11,593 nt of DNA from Fidelibacterota bacterium. Lineage in GTDB: Bacteria > Fidelibacterota > UBA2242. Every line of letters begins with the position of its first letter. Within the stretch, counting starts at the first letter, position 1. Of this stretch, positions 1 to 8,222 are shown in pieces. The notes below the pieces were generated by a model. It did not search any database and was not told the origin of the DNA. It was given only the letters and a program-made list of their open reading frames with translations. The position numbers and the translations under genes are program-made. Location: contig JAUSPJ010000296.1 of NCBI GenBank assembly GCA_030655795.1, forward strand, positions 1 through 11,593. The letters run 5' to 3'.

Positions 1-293
1 TCAGCGACAATTGTCCGCCCTTCATGATCAAACCGGCTGATGCCCAATCCGGTGCTTATCATAACCGGTTTGCGTTTGGAATAGACCGCAACGCCGCTGT
101 AGCCTTTTTTTTCCGCCGATGAAAATACCGAATGGTAGCCCTGAATATTCAGGAGATCATGAGGCAGAACGTCCATCTGGGCTTTGGTTTCCTGGACACA
201 GAATATATCCGGATTCTGCTGTCTGAACCATTCCATGAATCCTTTCCTGTACGCCGACCGGATTCCGTTGACATTCCATGAGATTAATTGCAT
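1..293 (-). CDS. xth: Exodeoxyribonuclease III / AP endonuclease, N-terminal part (runs off the window)
   Basis: The first 97 residues of an exonuclease III-type enzyme (endonuclease/exonuclease/phosphatase fold) are visible; the rest lies beyond base 1. The family cuts DNA 5' to abasic sites and has 3'-5' exonuclease and 3'-repair activity in base excision repair. Seen: the start MQLISWNVNGIRS with the conserved Asn7; FCVQETKAQ with the metal-binding Glu35; GYSGVAVYSK at about 64-73; and FDHEGRTI at about 88-95. These are the ordered N-terminal family motifs. The later catalytic Asp and His residues are outside the window, so integrity cannot be judged. The ATG at 293 follows an AAAGG-type ribosome site and lies 12 bp after the stop of the upstream barrel gene, so it is probably co-transcribed with it. 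The nuclease has no obvious link to the envelope genes before it. The family call is firm. Confidence 0.93.
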   Translation of the reverse strand, partial: MQLISWNVNGIRSAYRKGFMEWFRQQNPDIFCVQETKAQMDVLPHDLLNIQGYHSVFSSAEKKGYSGVAVYSKRKPVMISTGLGISRFDHEGRTIVA

Positions 294-305
294 AATGCCT
301 TTCTG

Positions 306-1598
306 CTAAAAGAGAATTGACTGTCCGAAAGAAATGGAAAATCCTTTGGCATGGTTAAACATACCGCCAATCTGGGAAAATCCGATATCCATTGCATAAT
401 GCCGAAAATGGAGGCCGGTTCCTATACCCCACTGAAATTTCTCCAGTCCGCCAAAAGCAAATCCGATCCGGGCCGGGAACCAGGGACTTACCTGATATTC
501 GGCTGCGAGAGACACTTTCGGCAGATAGCTGGAAGCCAGATCATTACTGAAATATTGCTTAATCGTCGCGTAGGTATTCAGATCATCAAGGACCCGGTAT
601 TCGAATCCAACCAGCATATAGGCCGGGTAATTCGAACTGAAATTGGAGATTGAATAACTGGTATCGGTCTTCACTCCTGCTTCCAGTAATGAATCCATAT
701 CTCCAAAATCCTCTGCATAAACTTCCGTAAAAATTGAATATTCAACCTTCTCAGCACTAACAATGCCCCAGTTTACGAAACCAAAGAGATTATTCAAAGA
801 GACATTCGCCGACATTTTTTTATTAATAACAGTCGCCAATCCCAGATCGAAAGCCATTCCAAATCCACCGATTCCATACACAGCTTCCATATCGCCATCC
901 AGTACCATTTTATCGGGATAAGTCGTCGCTGATCCGGTAATATTATTAAATCCGGCATATCCCATACCTATGAGAGCTTTAACCGCGACGCCAGCGCTTG
1001 TCTTTTCGACTACATCGCTCAGGACCGGGATTGTCACTTCACGCCCATGGGCTAATGCAATCGATGTAACCGCCTGCATTTCAACATTTGTGTCGTCCAG
1101 ATCAATCATCGGCTCGCCGAATTCATTACCGAAGAACACAAAATTAAATAACGATTTCGGCAAGGTCACAACGCCGGTCAGCTCCGAACCAATGGATAGC
1201 GCCCAGCGCCCGAACGACATGTTCAGAAGCGGAAGCTGAATCAGTGGATTTACACTGAGACCATCATCAGGAAAGTAGTCCAGTAAATCCTCTTTGTCCT
1301 GATCTGTCAGATATCCGCCCGTAAAAAAGTGTTCGTTCAGGATAAATGGCGACACGGCTGAATTGCTGATCTGTACCGTCGGAAACGGGATCAGCGGAAA
1401 AATCCCGAAGTTCATCGAAAAACGGGGATTACTGTCCAGGCCAAGATTAGCCGGATTCCAGCCGTTTATGTAAGCCCCCCGGGCCTTTGTGGCATAGGCG
1501 CCCGCCAGTGATGTACTGACAGGATTGATATAGTACTGCGCAAATGCAGTAGATGAAATTAATACAATTGAAATAATATACTGTTTTATATTCTTCAT
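306..1598 (-). CDS. Outer-membrane beta-barrel protein, DUF5723-like
   Basis: A 430-residue exported protein of unknown specific function. Residues 1-20 form a signal peptide ending AFA before Q21. The mature start has the layout common to FadL/PorV/DUF5723-type barrels: a small-residue stretch (SLAGAYATKARGA) followed by WNPANLGL at 47-54. The rest alternates polar and hydrophobic residues in short strands with Gly and aromatic residues. It ends FGQSILF, with the terminal Phe typical of proteins inserted by the BAM machinery. No cysteine is present. The start ATG lies 7 nt after a TAGGAG ribosome site whose TAG is the stop codon of the upstream lipoprotein gene, so the two are probably translationally coupled. 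The DUF5723 assignment is from recalled family features, not a search. An outer-membrane barrel is likely; a specific transport or secretion role cannot be given. Confidence 0.78.
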   Translation of the reverse strand: MKNIKQYIISIVLISSTAFAQYYINPVSTSLAGAYATKARGAYINGWNPANLGLDSNPRFSMNFGIFPLIPFPTVQISNSAVSPFILNEHFFTGGYLTDQDKEDLLDYFPDDGLSVNPLIQLPLLNMSFGRWALSIGSELTGVVTLPKSLFNFVFFGNEFGEPMIDLDDTNVEMQAVTSIALAHGREVTIPVLSDVVEKTSAGVAVKALIGMGYAGFNNITGSATTYPDKMVLDGDMEAVYGIGGFGMAFDLGLATVINKKMSANVSLNNLFGFVNWGIVSAEKVEYSIFTEVYAEDFGDMDSLLEAGVKTDTSYSISNFSSNYPAYMLVGFEYRVLDDLNTYATIKQYFSNDLASSYLPKVSLAAEYQVSPWFPARIGFAFGGLEKFQWGIGTGLHFRHYAMDIGFSQIGGMFNHAKGFSISFGQSILF

Positions 1599-1605
1599 GG
1601 CTGTG

Positions 1606-1611
1606 CTCCTA
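1606..1611 (-). promoter_or_regulatory. Shine-Dalgarno TAGGAG containing the upstream stop codon
   Basis: On the minus strand TAGGAG lies 7 nt before the ATG at 1598. Its first three bases are the TAG that ends the lipoprotein gene. Terminating ribosomes therefore sit on the initiation site of the barrel gene, an arrangement expected to couple translation of the two proteins. Confidence 0.7.
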
Positions 1612-4572
1612 ATTATCTTTACCGGCTAAGTCGATAAACCCTTTAATTCTGCTGTATATTTGAATCGTCAGTGAATCACTTTTGAACAGACGGGTGGGAA
1701 TCGGATTCCCGGCATTGTCAGTGTTACTCAGCAGATCAATCTTAATCATTATATATAATGAATCCGCAAAGAGGGCAAATTGACTCTCATCGAGAAATAT
1801 TACTTCCTGATAACTGCTGTCCGAAATTAATCGAAACGTGGCGATTGTGTCCGGACCAATCGGGTAGTCGGCCTCAAAATAGAGTGTATCCTTCGCTCCC
1901 AACACCTGTATCAATCCATTAAATTCAAACTGATTCTCCAGATTTGCGTACAGTGCGATTTCTTCCAACTCTTTCGGAATTTTCTGCTTGACCAGCTCCG
2001 GTTCGACTTCAATCGCAGCGTCGTCGGCAACTTCAAAGGACATCGGCACCAGAATGTTCATCGTCCCCTGAACAAATTGTTCTGTTGTAACGTACCCTTT
2101 ACCACCGATCGATGCAGTACCATAGAAAATAATTTTATTGGGCTTCAGATTGATCAGTTCGGAAGCGTTCGGAATAACCACCAGCGGGTTTTCAGTGATG
2201 TTCTGTCGAATGACCGATTCGGCATGATCACCGTTGGCATTTGAACTGACAATAACAAGATCAAGGACCACCGGAATATCTATGTTCGAATCGAAATTGA
2301 TCACAATCTCCACATCATTGAGATTAATTCCGTTTAACTCTTCCGGCAATGCTGTGATAGACTGTTCAACGGAATCGATTGTAATAGTCACTGTATCAAT
2401 GTAACCGGCAACAGATGAAAAAGATATATTCTGAAGACTGACATCCACATCAATCTCATTGCCAATGAACAGGGTCATTTCCTGATCTGAAGGCAAACTT
2501 ACTGTGGACCTGTAGTGAATTTCCTGATCAGCCGTTAAATCGGTCAAGGGAATCGCAAGTTTATAGCCATCAAGTGGAATAATCTCAACGATCGGATCGG
2601 TATTGTCGGTCAAATTAATCGTATGCTGCAAAGGCAGGTTTGTCGCTATATTAACCAGTTCGGTTACCCTGAATTTTACGGAAGCTACCGCACCGATATT
2701 ATTTGTAATCGACAGGGCCAGTTCACCGGTCTTGAAATAAGCTTCCTCAATTTTCGTCGCTTCCTTCAATGTAATCACATTTCGGTCAACGATAGCATCC
2801 TGAGAAAAGTAGCCGGTGACTTCCGAAAAAATCAATTCGGATACATTGATATCGACTTCATAAGCACCCTGCAGATCATAGGCAGTGATCACTCCGGAGG
2901 GTACAACAACTGTTGACATATACGTAATATTCTGATTGAAACTGTCGGCGCTTACATCGACCGTATTCGGATACAGTGTATAGCCACTCAAATCCAGCAA
3001 AATCGTCGTTGTATTAGGTTCGGGAAACAGGTTTCTGACAACATGAATTGAATTAGAAGACTGATCGACAAACTCCGGAATATCCAGGGTCAATTCAGGG
3101 ACATTCTGATCACTGTTGTTAGCAGTATTGCGAATATTGATGATCATTGTACCGGAGCTGATAACCGCAGACGTTATTTTAGAATCTGTCGATACATCAA
3201 TTTCACCGGCATCAGCGATAGGATCCTGAGTCACAATTCCTTCAAATTCGGCAAAAGTCATCTGCTCGCCAGCTGTCTGTCCATACATGGTAATATCCAC
3301 CGTCACGCCATCATCTTCGGAAATCTGCACCTTTTCTGTGCCGGTATTTTCAGTAATAACCTGATAACTGTACTCCACCTGCTGACTGTTCACATCCATC
3401 ACCAGGTACGATCCGGTCAGGGCAAAGGATTCATCAACCGGTTGATTGGCAGTCAGATTAATGATCTCCGTAAATGCCTGAATACCATCTGCATCAGATA
3501 CATCGATTGAAGTTATTGTTAATTCTAATTGAGAGTTAACTGGAAGTTTATTGACAATACTGATTCCCAATGTACCATCCATTATTTTAGCTCTTTGAAC
3601 CTTGTCTTCCGAGTCGGCCAGCAGGATTACATCCGTTGTATCAATGGTCTGGGAAGGAACAACGGCCTCCGCAGATGTCACTTCAAGATTTTTTGCCTGA
3701 ACCTGTACCACAAAGCTTGAATTACGGGATGTTGAATTATTCGTTACACTGGCGTCTCTTGATCCGGCGACAACTCCCGTAATCTGAATTATGATATTTC
3801 CAGGCAATATTTTTCCAGCCAATGAAATTGTTTTCTCCTCTGAATCACCAAGTATAATACCGGTCGTCCAGGTAGCCCTGGCGCTATCGCCATCACTGCC
3901 GTAAATAATCGTACTATCGGATTTTAACAGCAGCCTCACTGTGATTGGAGCGCCCAATTCAATAACAAGATCATTTGAAATAGTTATTGCAAGATAACCA
4001 TTTGAAAAATCAGCATTATCGAAATCATCAAAACTAACGTTTCTGTAAATTGTTGGAATATCCGTAGATTGTGGAATTATTATATTATCACCTTCACCTA
4101 CACCGGTTGTATCAATTAATTCCGTAAGCAGTACCGGATCGGTCTCTGTAGGATCGGTATCATCCAGAGTAATTTTCCCCAACGATGAATTGACCGATTG
4201 ATTCACCGGGTCCACCCCAACCGGATCCAGCTGGGAAGTGTATTGTCTAATCGTTTCCTTCACGCGTACATCGTCTATTGATTGTGAGAAAGATTGATTA
4301 ATATCATCGATATTCAGCTGGTCACCCACCTCAACTTTTTCAATCTCCACCTGATCTTTATAGGCAAAAATCGAATCACCGCTTGTACCATAGGGGACAC
4401 CTACAAACAATGAATCTCCAAACAGTTCATCAGCGGTGATCGTTGTTTTCATCAGAGGAACTTCAAGATCGATATTCCAGGAAGGCATATCGGACTCTTC
4501 AGGCAATTTCATCATGCATGAACTCGATACCAGCAATATGCTGAGTATGAATAACAAAACAAATTTTTTCAT
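1609..4572 (-). CDS. Very large predicted lipoprotein with about five tandem ~141-residue repeats
   Basis: A 987-residue protein that I do not recognise as a named family. The start chosen is the ATG at 4572: it opens a classic signal sequence (MKKFVLLFILSILLVSSSC) and has GAAGGGTG upstream. The open frame runs 28 codons further up, but that would put a charged tail before the signal. Cys19 is the only cysteine seen and is the likely lipidated residue, though Ser at -3 is not the canonical Leu. A segment PSWNIDLEVPLMK (30-42) follows. From about 180 to 845 the protein is Thr/Ser/Asp/Ile-rich and beta-like. A motif of the form A-x4-G-x-L-x-I-x-I-x-N recurs, with its Gly at 192, 333, 474 and 616 and a weaker copy near 753. 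Another recurring segment is F-x-x-V-T-G-Y (about 582-588, 718-724, relaxed at 440-446). Residues 870-987 look like a separate terminal domain. It is probably an outer-membrane-anchored partner of the barrel protein that follows; function unknown. Confidence 0.8.
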   Translation of the reverse strand: MKKFVLLFILSILLVSSSCMMKLPEESDMPSWNIDLEVPLMKTTITADELFGDSLFVGVPYGTSGDSIFAYKDQVEIEKVEVGDQLNIDDINQSFSQSIDDVRVKETIRQYTSQLDPVGVDPVNQSVNSSLGKITLDDTDPTETDPVLLTELIDTTGVGEGDNIIIPQSTDIPTIYRNVSFDDFDNADFSNGYLAITISNDLVIELGAPITVRLLLKSDSTIIYGSDGDSARATWTTGIILGDSEEKTISLAGKILPGNIIIQITGVVAGSRDASVTNNSTSRNSSFVVQVQAKNLEVTSAEAVVPSQTIDTTDVILLADSEDKVQRAKIMDGTLGISIVNKLPVNSQLELTITSIDVSDADGIQAFTEIINLTANQPVDESFALTGSYLVMDVNSQQVEYSYQVITENTGTEKVQISEDDGVTVDITMYGQTAGEQMTFAEFEGIVTQDPIADAGEIDVSTDSKITSAVISSGTMIINIRNTANNSDQNVPELTLDIPEFVDQSSNSIHVVRNLFPEPNTTTILLDLSGYTLYPNTVDVSADSFNQNITYMSTVVVPSGVITAYDLQGAYEVDINVSELIFSEVTGYFSQDAIVDRNVITLKEATKIEEAYFKTGELALSITNNIGAVASVKFRVTELVNIATNLPLQHTINLTDNTDPIVEIIPLDGYKLAIPLTDLTADQEIHYRSTVSLPSDQEMTLFIGNEIDVDVSLQNISFSSVAGYIDTVTITIDSVEQSITALPEELNGINLNDVEIVINFDSNIDIPVVLDLVIVSSNANGDHAESVIRQNITENPLVVIPNASELINLKPNKIIFYGTASIGGKGYVTTEQFVQGTMNILVPMSFEVADDAAIEVEPELVKQKIPKELEEIALYANLENQFEFNGLIQVLGAKDTLYFEADYPIGPDTIATFRLISDSSYQEVIFLDESQFALFADSLYIMIKIDLLSNTDNAGNPIPTRLFKSDSLTIQIYSRIKGFIDLAGKDN
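2035..4045 (-). repeat. Protein-level tandem repeat region in the lipoprotein (period about 141 codons)
   Basis: Codons for about residues 176-845 encode five diverged units. Aligned cores, each beginning at the Ala or its equivalent, are ADFSNGYLAITISN (187), AKIMDGTLGISIVN (328), AVISSGTMIINIRN (469), AYFKTGELALSITN (611) and a degenerate INLNDVEIVINF (about 749). Spacings between the first four are 141, 141 and 142 residues. Each unit also ends with a Q-x-I-x-Y-type strand such as NQNITYMSTVVVPSG (546-560) and DQEIHYRSTVSLPSD (682-696). The units are too diverged to show as DNA repeats. Boundaries are approximate. Confidence 0.7.
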
Positions 4573-4811
4573 ATTAACACCCTTCTTTTTCTTTAAATTT
4601 AAATCATTGGATAGTATAATAGAATTATGGTTACTCCGGTGTGATATATATCTCAAGTTTCCGGAAATTTATTATCCCATTTATAATTAACTATAGGGCT
4701 AATATCACGATACAGTTTTGTGACACTGATGCCAGGCATAAATGCAATCAGATCAGACCAAATGTTGGTATTATTCCAGTAGGATACGTATCAAATTGAA
4801 TAGTATGTGAT
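4573..4811. other. 239-bp intergenic region between dxs and the lipoprotein gene, rich in short palindromes
   Basis: This is the only sizeable gap in the window. No clear intrinsic terminator (GC stem plus T-run) follows dxs. Short perfect dyads are present: GATACGTATC (4783-4792), ACCAA-atg-TTGGT (4758-4770), ATGCC-a-GGCAT (4729-4739), TTTCCGGAAA (4658-4667), GATATATATC (4643-4652) and TTTAAATTTAAA (4592-4603). The AT-only ones are expected fairly often by chance. No ORF or structured RNA was recognised. It probably holds the promoter of the lipoprotein-barrel-xth unit and may hold operator sites. Confidence 0.5.
4613..4679 (-). promoter_or_regulatory. Candidate promoter(s) for the lipoprotein-barrel-xth unit
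   Basis: Two weak -10-like elements are visible on the minus strand. TGGGATAAT (4671-4679) resembles an extended -10 (TGnTATAAT) and would leave a leader of about 90 nt. TATACT (4613-4618) is closer to the gene. Neither has a good -35 at the usual distance, and lineages in this part of the tree may use a different -35/-10 grammar. Treat this as a place to look rather than a mapped promoter. Confidence 0.22.
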
Positions 4812-6707
4812 TTACTTCTTTGCGGCTTTTCTGATTTCCGCCGCAATGCCTTCCGGATCGAGACCAATGTTCTTCAGTAATACATTTCTCGGTCCATGTT
4901 CGATAAACTGATCGGGAATTCCCAGGGATTTCACTCGAATTCCGATAGCATTATTCAAAACGAAAGAATTAATGTAACTGCCGAATCCGCCCCTCAAACT
5001 GTTCTCTTCAACTGTAATGATCGCAGAATGGGTTTCGGCTATCCGGTTCAGCATTTTCTCATCGATCGGCTTGATAAAGCGAGCATGAATTAAACTGGGA
5101 GCGATATCTTCCTTTTTGAGGATATTCAGGGCTTCTTCCGCAGCATTCGTCATCACACCAACTGAGATAACGGCTACATCATTTCCCTTTATAAGCTCTT
5201 CCCATTCTCCAATATTGAACAGATTTGGTTCCCGATCCTTATCAAACTCGACACAGCTGTCTTTCGGATACCGTATAACAAAGGGGCATTTATCCTGCTC
5301 GTATGCCGTAAATATTAAATCCCGCAGCTCATTCCCGGTTCGTGGCGCAGCAATAATCATATCGGGGATCATACCGGCAAAGCCAAGATCGAAAGTCCCG
5401 TGATGCGTCGGACCATCCTCACCCACCAGTCCGGCGCGATCCATAACAAATATTACCGGCAGTTTTTGGAGAGCAATATCGTGGATCATCTGATCGAACG
5501 CCCGCTGCATAAATGTCGAATAAATAGCCACTATCGGACGATAACCGCCAACACACAAGCCGCCGGCATAGGTTACAGCATGCTCTTCGGCAATTCCTAC
5601 ATCGAAATATCTTTCAGGGAATTTACTGCGGTATTCCACCAGCCCGGTGCCGTCGCACATTGCCGCAGTAATAAAAACTGCCATCGGCTTCTTTTCACCG
5701 ATTTCACAGGCAATTTTACTGAATGCATCTAAAAATTGCGGTGTAGCATCAGCAGTGTTTACCGTTGTTATCTTCTGGGGTCCGATCCCATGATATTTTG
5801 TCGGATTATTTTCCGCCGGAACCAGCCCCCTGCCCTTCTGCGTGATCACATGCAGCAAGACCGGATACTTCAAATCTTTGATATTTTGCAGGGTGGATAT
5901 TACCTGGTGAATATCATGACCGTCAACCGGACCGTAATACCGAAATCCGAATTCCTCGAACAGGATACCGGGAGCGATAAAGTTTTTCAGCGATTCCAGA
6001 GTCTTCCGGCCGAATTTACGAACTGTACTGGTTCCTTTGGGCAATAAAGCCAGTGAATTCCATACCTGGTTTTTCAAAATCAGGTATCGCGGATTTGTTA
6101 TGATCCGGGTCAAATACTGACTCATCCCTCCGACATTGCGGGATATAGACATTTTATTGTCATTTAAAATAACCAGAAACTGGCCCCTGACATTGCAGAC
6201 ATTATTAAGCCCTTCCAGGGCCATACCGCCCGTCAAAGAACCGTCGCCAATTATTGCAACAACCCGTTCCTTCGATTTTTTCAAGTCCCGGGCAACCGCC
6301 ATACCGAGCGCTGCAGATATTGATGTACTGGCATGGCCGGCGCCGAACGCATCATACTCGCTTTCGTATATTTTACAGAAACCGCTGATTCCGCCTAATT
6401 GCCGGATGCCCTTTATTGCTTCCCGGCGACCGGTCAGGATTTTATGACCATAAGCCTGATGACCAACATCCCAGACCAGTTTATCATAAGGTGTATTAAA
6501 AATATAGTGCAATGCAATTGTTAATTCCACAACGCCCAAACTCGGCGCAAGGTGTCCACCGGTCTTTTTTACAGTTTCGATGATATATTGCCGTAATTCC
6601 GAGGCAAGAATTAACAGTTCGGACTCATTTAGTTTTTTCAGATCGTCAGGAGAATCAATTCCTGACAGTATTCTAAAATCATTTTTATCTGTGCTTGAAT
6701 CATACAT
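4812..6707 (-). CDS. dxs: 1-deoxy-D-xylulose-5-phosphate synthase
   Basis: DXS condenses pyruvate with glyceraldehyde 3-phosphate, using thiamine diphosphate, to give DXP, the entry step of the MEP isoprenoid pathway and a thiamine precursor. The 631-residue length is normal. Motifs in order: WDVGHQAYGHKILTGR (79-94); GAGHASTSISAALGMA (122-137); the TPP/Mg motif GDGSLTGGMALEGLNN (154-169) with NDN at 182-184; YYGPVDGHD (257-265); GIAEEHAVTYAGG (371-383) with the catalytic Glu of the pyrimidine domain; and DRAGLVGEDGPTHHGTFD (423-440). A transketolase C-terminal domain completes it. All expected active-site blocks are intact. It is the last gene of the seven-gene run, starting only 6 bp after pdxT. 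No clear Shine-Dalgarno precedes its ATG, so translation probably depends on coupling to pdxT. PLP here is made by PdxST, so its DXP is not needed for vitamin B6. Confidence 0.97.
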   Translation of the reverse strand: MYDSSTDKNDFRILSGIDSPDDLKKLNESELLILASELRQYIIETVKKTGGHLAPSLGVVELTIALHYIFNTPYDKLVWDVGHQAYGHKILTGRREAIKGIRQLGGISGFCKIYESEYDAFGAGHASTSISAALGMAVARDLKKSKERVVAIIGDGSLTGGMALEGLNNVCNVRGQFLVILNDNKMSISRNVGGMSQYLTRIITNPRYLILKNQVWNSLALLPKGTSTVRKFGRKTLESLKNFIAPGILFEEFGFRYYGPVDGHDIHQVISTLQNIKDLKYPVLLHVITQKGRGLVPAENNPTKYHGIGPQKITTVNTADATPQFLDAFSKIACEIGEKKPMAVFITAAMCDGTGLVEYRSKFPERYFDVGIAEEHAVTYAGGLCVGGYRPIVAIYSTFMQRAFDQMIHDIALQKLPVIFVMDRAGLVGEDGPTHHGTFDLGFAGMIPDMIIAAPRTGNELRDLIFTAYEQDKCPFVIRYPKDSCVEFDKDREPNLFNIGEWEELIKGNDVAVISVGVMTNAAEEALNILKKEDIAPSLIHARFIKPIDEKMLNRIAETHSAIITVEENSLRGGFGSYINSFVLNNAIGIRVKSLGIPDQFIEHGPRNVLLKNIGLDPEGIAAEIRKAAKK

Positions 6708-6713
6708 AGCGAT

Positions 6714-7283
6714 TTATTTCTTTACTAATTTAATAAAATATTCATGAATACGTGTGTCGTCGGTCAATTCCGGGTGAAATGTGGACAGCACTAGATTCTC
6801 ATATTGAACCAACACAATTTCATCCTTCAATATCCCGAGCACTTTCACATTTTTTCCCGGTTCGGATAACTTTGGAGAACGGATAAAAACGGCTTTAAAC
6901 GGGTCTGTATCAAATCTGAGATCAATCTCCGATATAAATGATTCCAATTGACGGCCCCAGGCATTGCGATGTGCCTTTATGGGCACTTTATTGAAGGTCG
7001 GGACACGTGAATCATCGGAATCATTAGACATCAATATGGCGCCCGCGCAGGTGCCAAAAATCGGACGGTTGAATTCCGAAAGACGATCGCGAATATCCAT
7101 TTCGTTGATTAATTTCGACATCGTTGTGGATTCGCCGCCGGGAAAAATCAAGCCGTCGCACCGATCAAGCTCTTCCGGATATCGCACCTGAATGCTCTGG
7201 ACATTCAACTTTTTAAGCATAGCTATATGCTTGGCAAATGCCCCTTGAAGACCAAGAACACCGACGGTTAAGTCTTTAATCAT
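6714..7283 (-). CDS. pdxT: Pyridoxal 5'-phosphate synthase, glutaminase subunit
   Basis: PdxT hydrolyses glutamine and channels ammonia to PdxS in the DXP-independent PLP synthase complex. The 189 residues match the usual length. Seen: VGVLGLQGAFAKHI (7-20); FPGGESTTM (47-55), the oxyanion region; GTCAG with nucleophile Cys79; HRNAWGRQ (105-112), where many homologues have Tyr instead of Trp; and STFHPELTDD (167-176) with His170 and Glu172 completing the Cys-His-Glu triad. The segment between GTCAG and RNAWGRQ (NDSDDSRVPTFNKVP) is less typical, but no key residue is missing. The ATG at 7283 lies 17 nt after the pdxS stop with only a weak ribosome site, so coupling to pdxS is likely. The partner gene directly upstream makes the call secure. 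Confidence 0.96.
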   Translation of the reverse strand: MIKDLTVGVLGLQGAFAKHIAMLKKLNVQSIQVRYPEELDRCDGLIFPGGESTTMSKLINEMDIRDRLSEFNRPIFGTCAGAILMSNDSDDSRVPTFNKVPIKAHRNAWGRQLESFISEIDLRFDTDPFKAVFIRSPKLSEPGKNVKVLGILKDEIVLVQYENLVLSTFHPELTDDTRIHEYFIKLVKK

Positions 7284-7300
7284 CTATATTATCGAACCGG

Positions 7301-8182
7301 TTACCAACCGCGTTTCGCGAAACGTTCCTCATCCGGAATTGAAGCGATATCCAGTCCCTCCATGGCTTCTTTGAGGTCCATGGATATTTCAGCAAGTTTC
7401 TGCGGATCGTTATAATAGGTTGTCGCTAATACAATTGCCTTCGCCCGCACGGCCGGGTCTTCGGATTTAAAAATTCCCGATCCGACAAACACCGTCTCAG
7501 CGCCCAGTTGCATCATCAGAGCGGCATCAGCGGGAGTTGCGATGCCACCGGCGGCAAAGTTCGGTACGGGTAGTTTTCCGGTTTTGGCTACCTGTTTAAC
7601 AATCTCAAACGGCGCACCCAGTTTCTTGGCAGCCGCCATGAGTTCATCATCTCTCAATACCGTCAACATCCGAATATCTTTCTGCACCTGACGCATATGG
7701 CGAACCGCTTCCACGATATTACCGCTGCCGGCCTCCCCTTTGGTCCGCATCATAGCCGCGCCTTCGCCGATCCGGCGAAGAGCTTCACCCAGATCACGAC
7801 AGCCACAGACAAAAGGCACCTTGAAATCGTGTTTCCAGATATGGTTCTCTTCGTCGGCAGGTGTCAGGACTTCACTTTCATCAATAAAATCGACCTGCAG
7901 CGCTTCCAGAATCTGAGCTTCGGCAAAGTGACCGATCCGGCATTTCGCCATAACAGGAATTGATACAATGTCCTGGATAGCTTTAATGATTGCAGGACTC
8001 GACATTCTGGCAATTCCACCATGAGCCCGGATATCGGCAGGAATGCGCTCAAGCGCCATAACGGCAACAGCGCCGGCATCTTCTGCGATCTTGGCCTGCT
8101 CCGGCGTGGTAACGTCCATGATGACACCACCTTTCAACATCTCCGCCAGGCCAACTTTTACTTCAAAAGAACCTTTATTCAT
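7301..8182 (-). CDS. pdxS: Pyridoxal 5'-phosphate synthase, lyase (synthase) subunit
   Basis: PdxS assembles PLP from ribose 5-phosphate, glyceraldehyde 3-phosphate and ammonia supplied by PdxT, in a dodecameric TIM-barrel complex. The 293-residue protein is full length. Seen: GGVIMDVTTPEQAKIAEDAG (18-37) with Asp23; VMALERIPADIR (41-52); the first catalytic Lys80 in VMAKCRIGH; IDESEVLTPAD (100-110); CGCRDLGEALRRI (126-138); the second catalytic Lys148 in RTKGEAGSGN; NFAAGGIATPADAALMMQLG (about 213-232); and GSGIFKSEDP (about 239-248). It ends ERFAKRGW. The ATG is preceded by a strong AAAGGAGT ribosome site at 9-nt spacing, the best in this operon, consistent with high expression. ispH ends 40 bp upstream and pdxT follows 17 bp downstream. 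No MocR-type PdxR regulator is in the window. Confidence 0.98.
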   Translation of the reverse strand: MNKGSFEVKVGLAEMLKGGVIMDVTTPEQAKIAEDAGAVAVMALERIPADIRAHGGIARMSSPAIIKAIQDIVSIPVMAKCRIGHFAEAQILEALQVDFIDESEVLTPADEENHIWKHDFKVPFVCGCRDLGEALRRIGEGAAMMRTKGEAGSGNIVEAVRHMRQVQKDIRMLTVLRDDELMAAAKKLGAPFEIVKQVAKTGKLPVPNFAAGGIATPADAALMMQLGAETVFVGSGIFKSEDPAVRAKAIVLATTYYNDPQKLAEISMDLKEAMEGLDIASIPDEERFAKRGW

Positions 8183-8222
8183 TGAAAATTACTCCTTTAT
8201 TTTCAGCATGTAATTTAAGGAT

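Noticed and set aside
306..4572. Horizontal transfer or a mobile island for the envelope genes
   Set aside because: There are no transposase, integrase, tRNA, terminal repeats or obvious shift in base use. Same strand and tight spacing to xth suggest ordinary chromosomal context.
4573..4656. Upstream 28-codon extension of the lipoprotein frame
   Set aside because: It would place a charged, low-complexity tail before a clear signal peptide. The ATG at 4572 has its own ribosome site and gives a normal lipoprotein start.
4758..4811. Possible intrinsic terminator after dxs
   Set aside because: Only short stems (ACCAA/TTGGT and GATACGTATC) are present, with no T-run after them.
7864..8130. 88-aa minus-strand frame inside pdxS
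   Set aside because: It is an alternative frame of a highly conserved gene, with Arg/Ser/Leu-rich composition typical of shadow frames.
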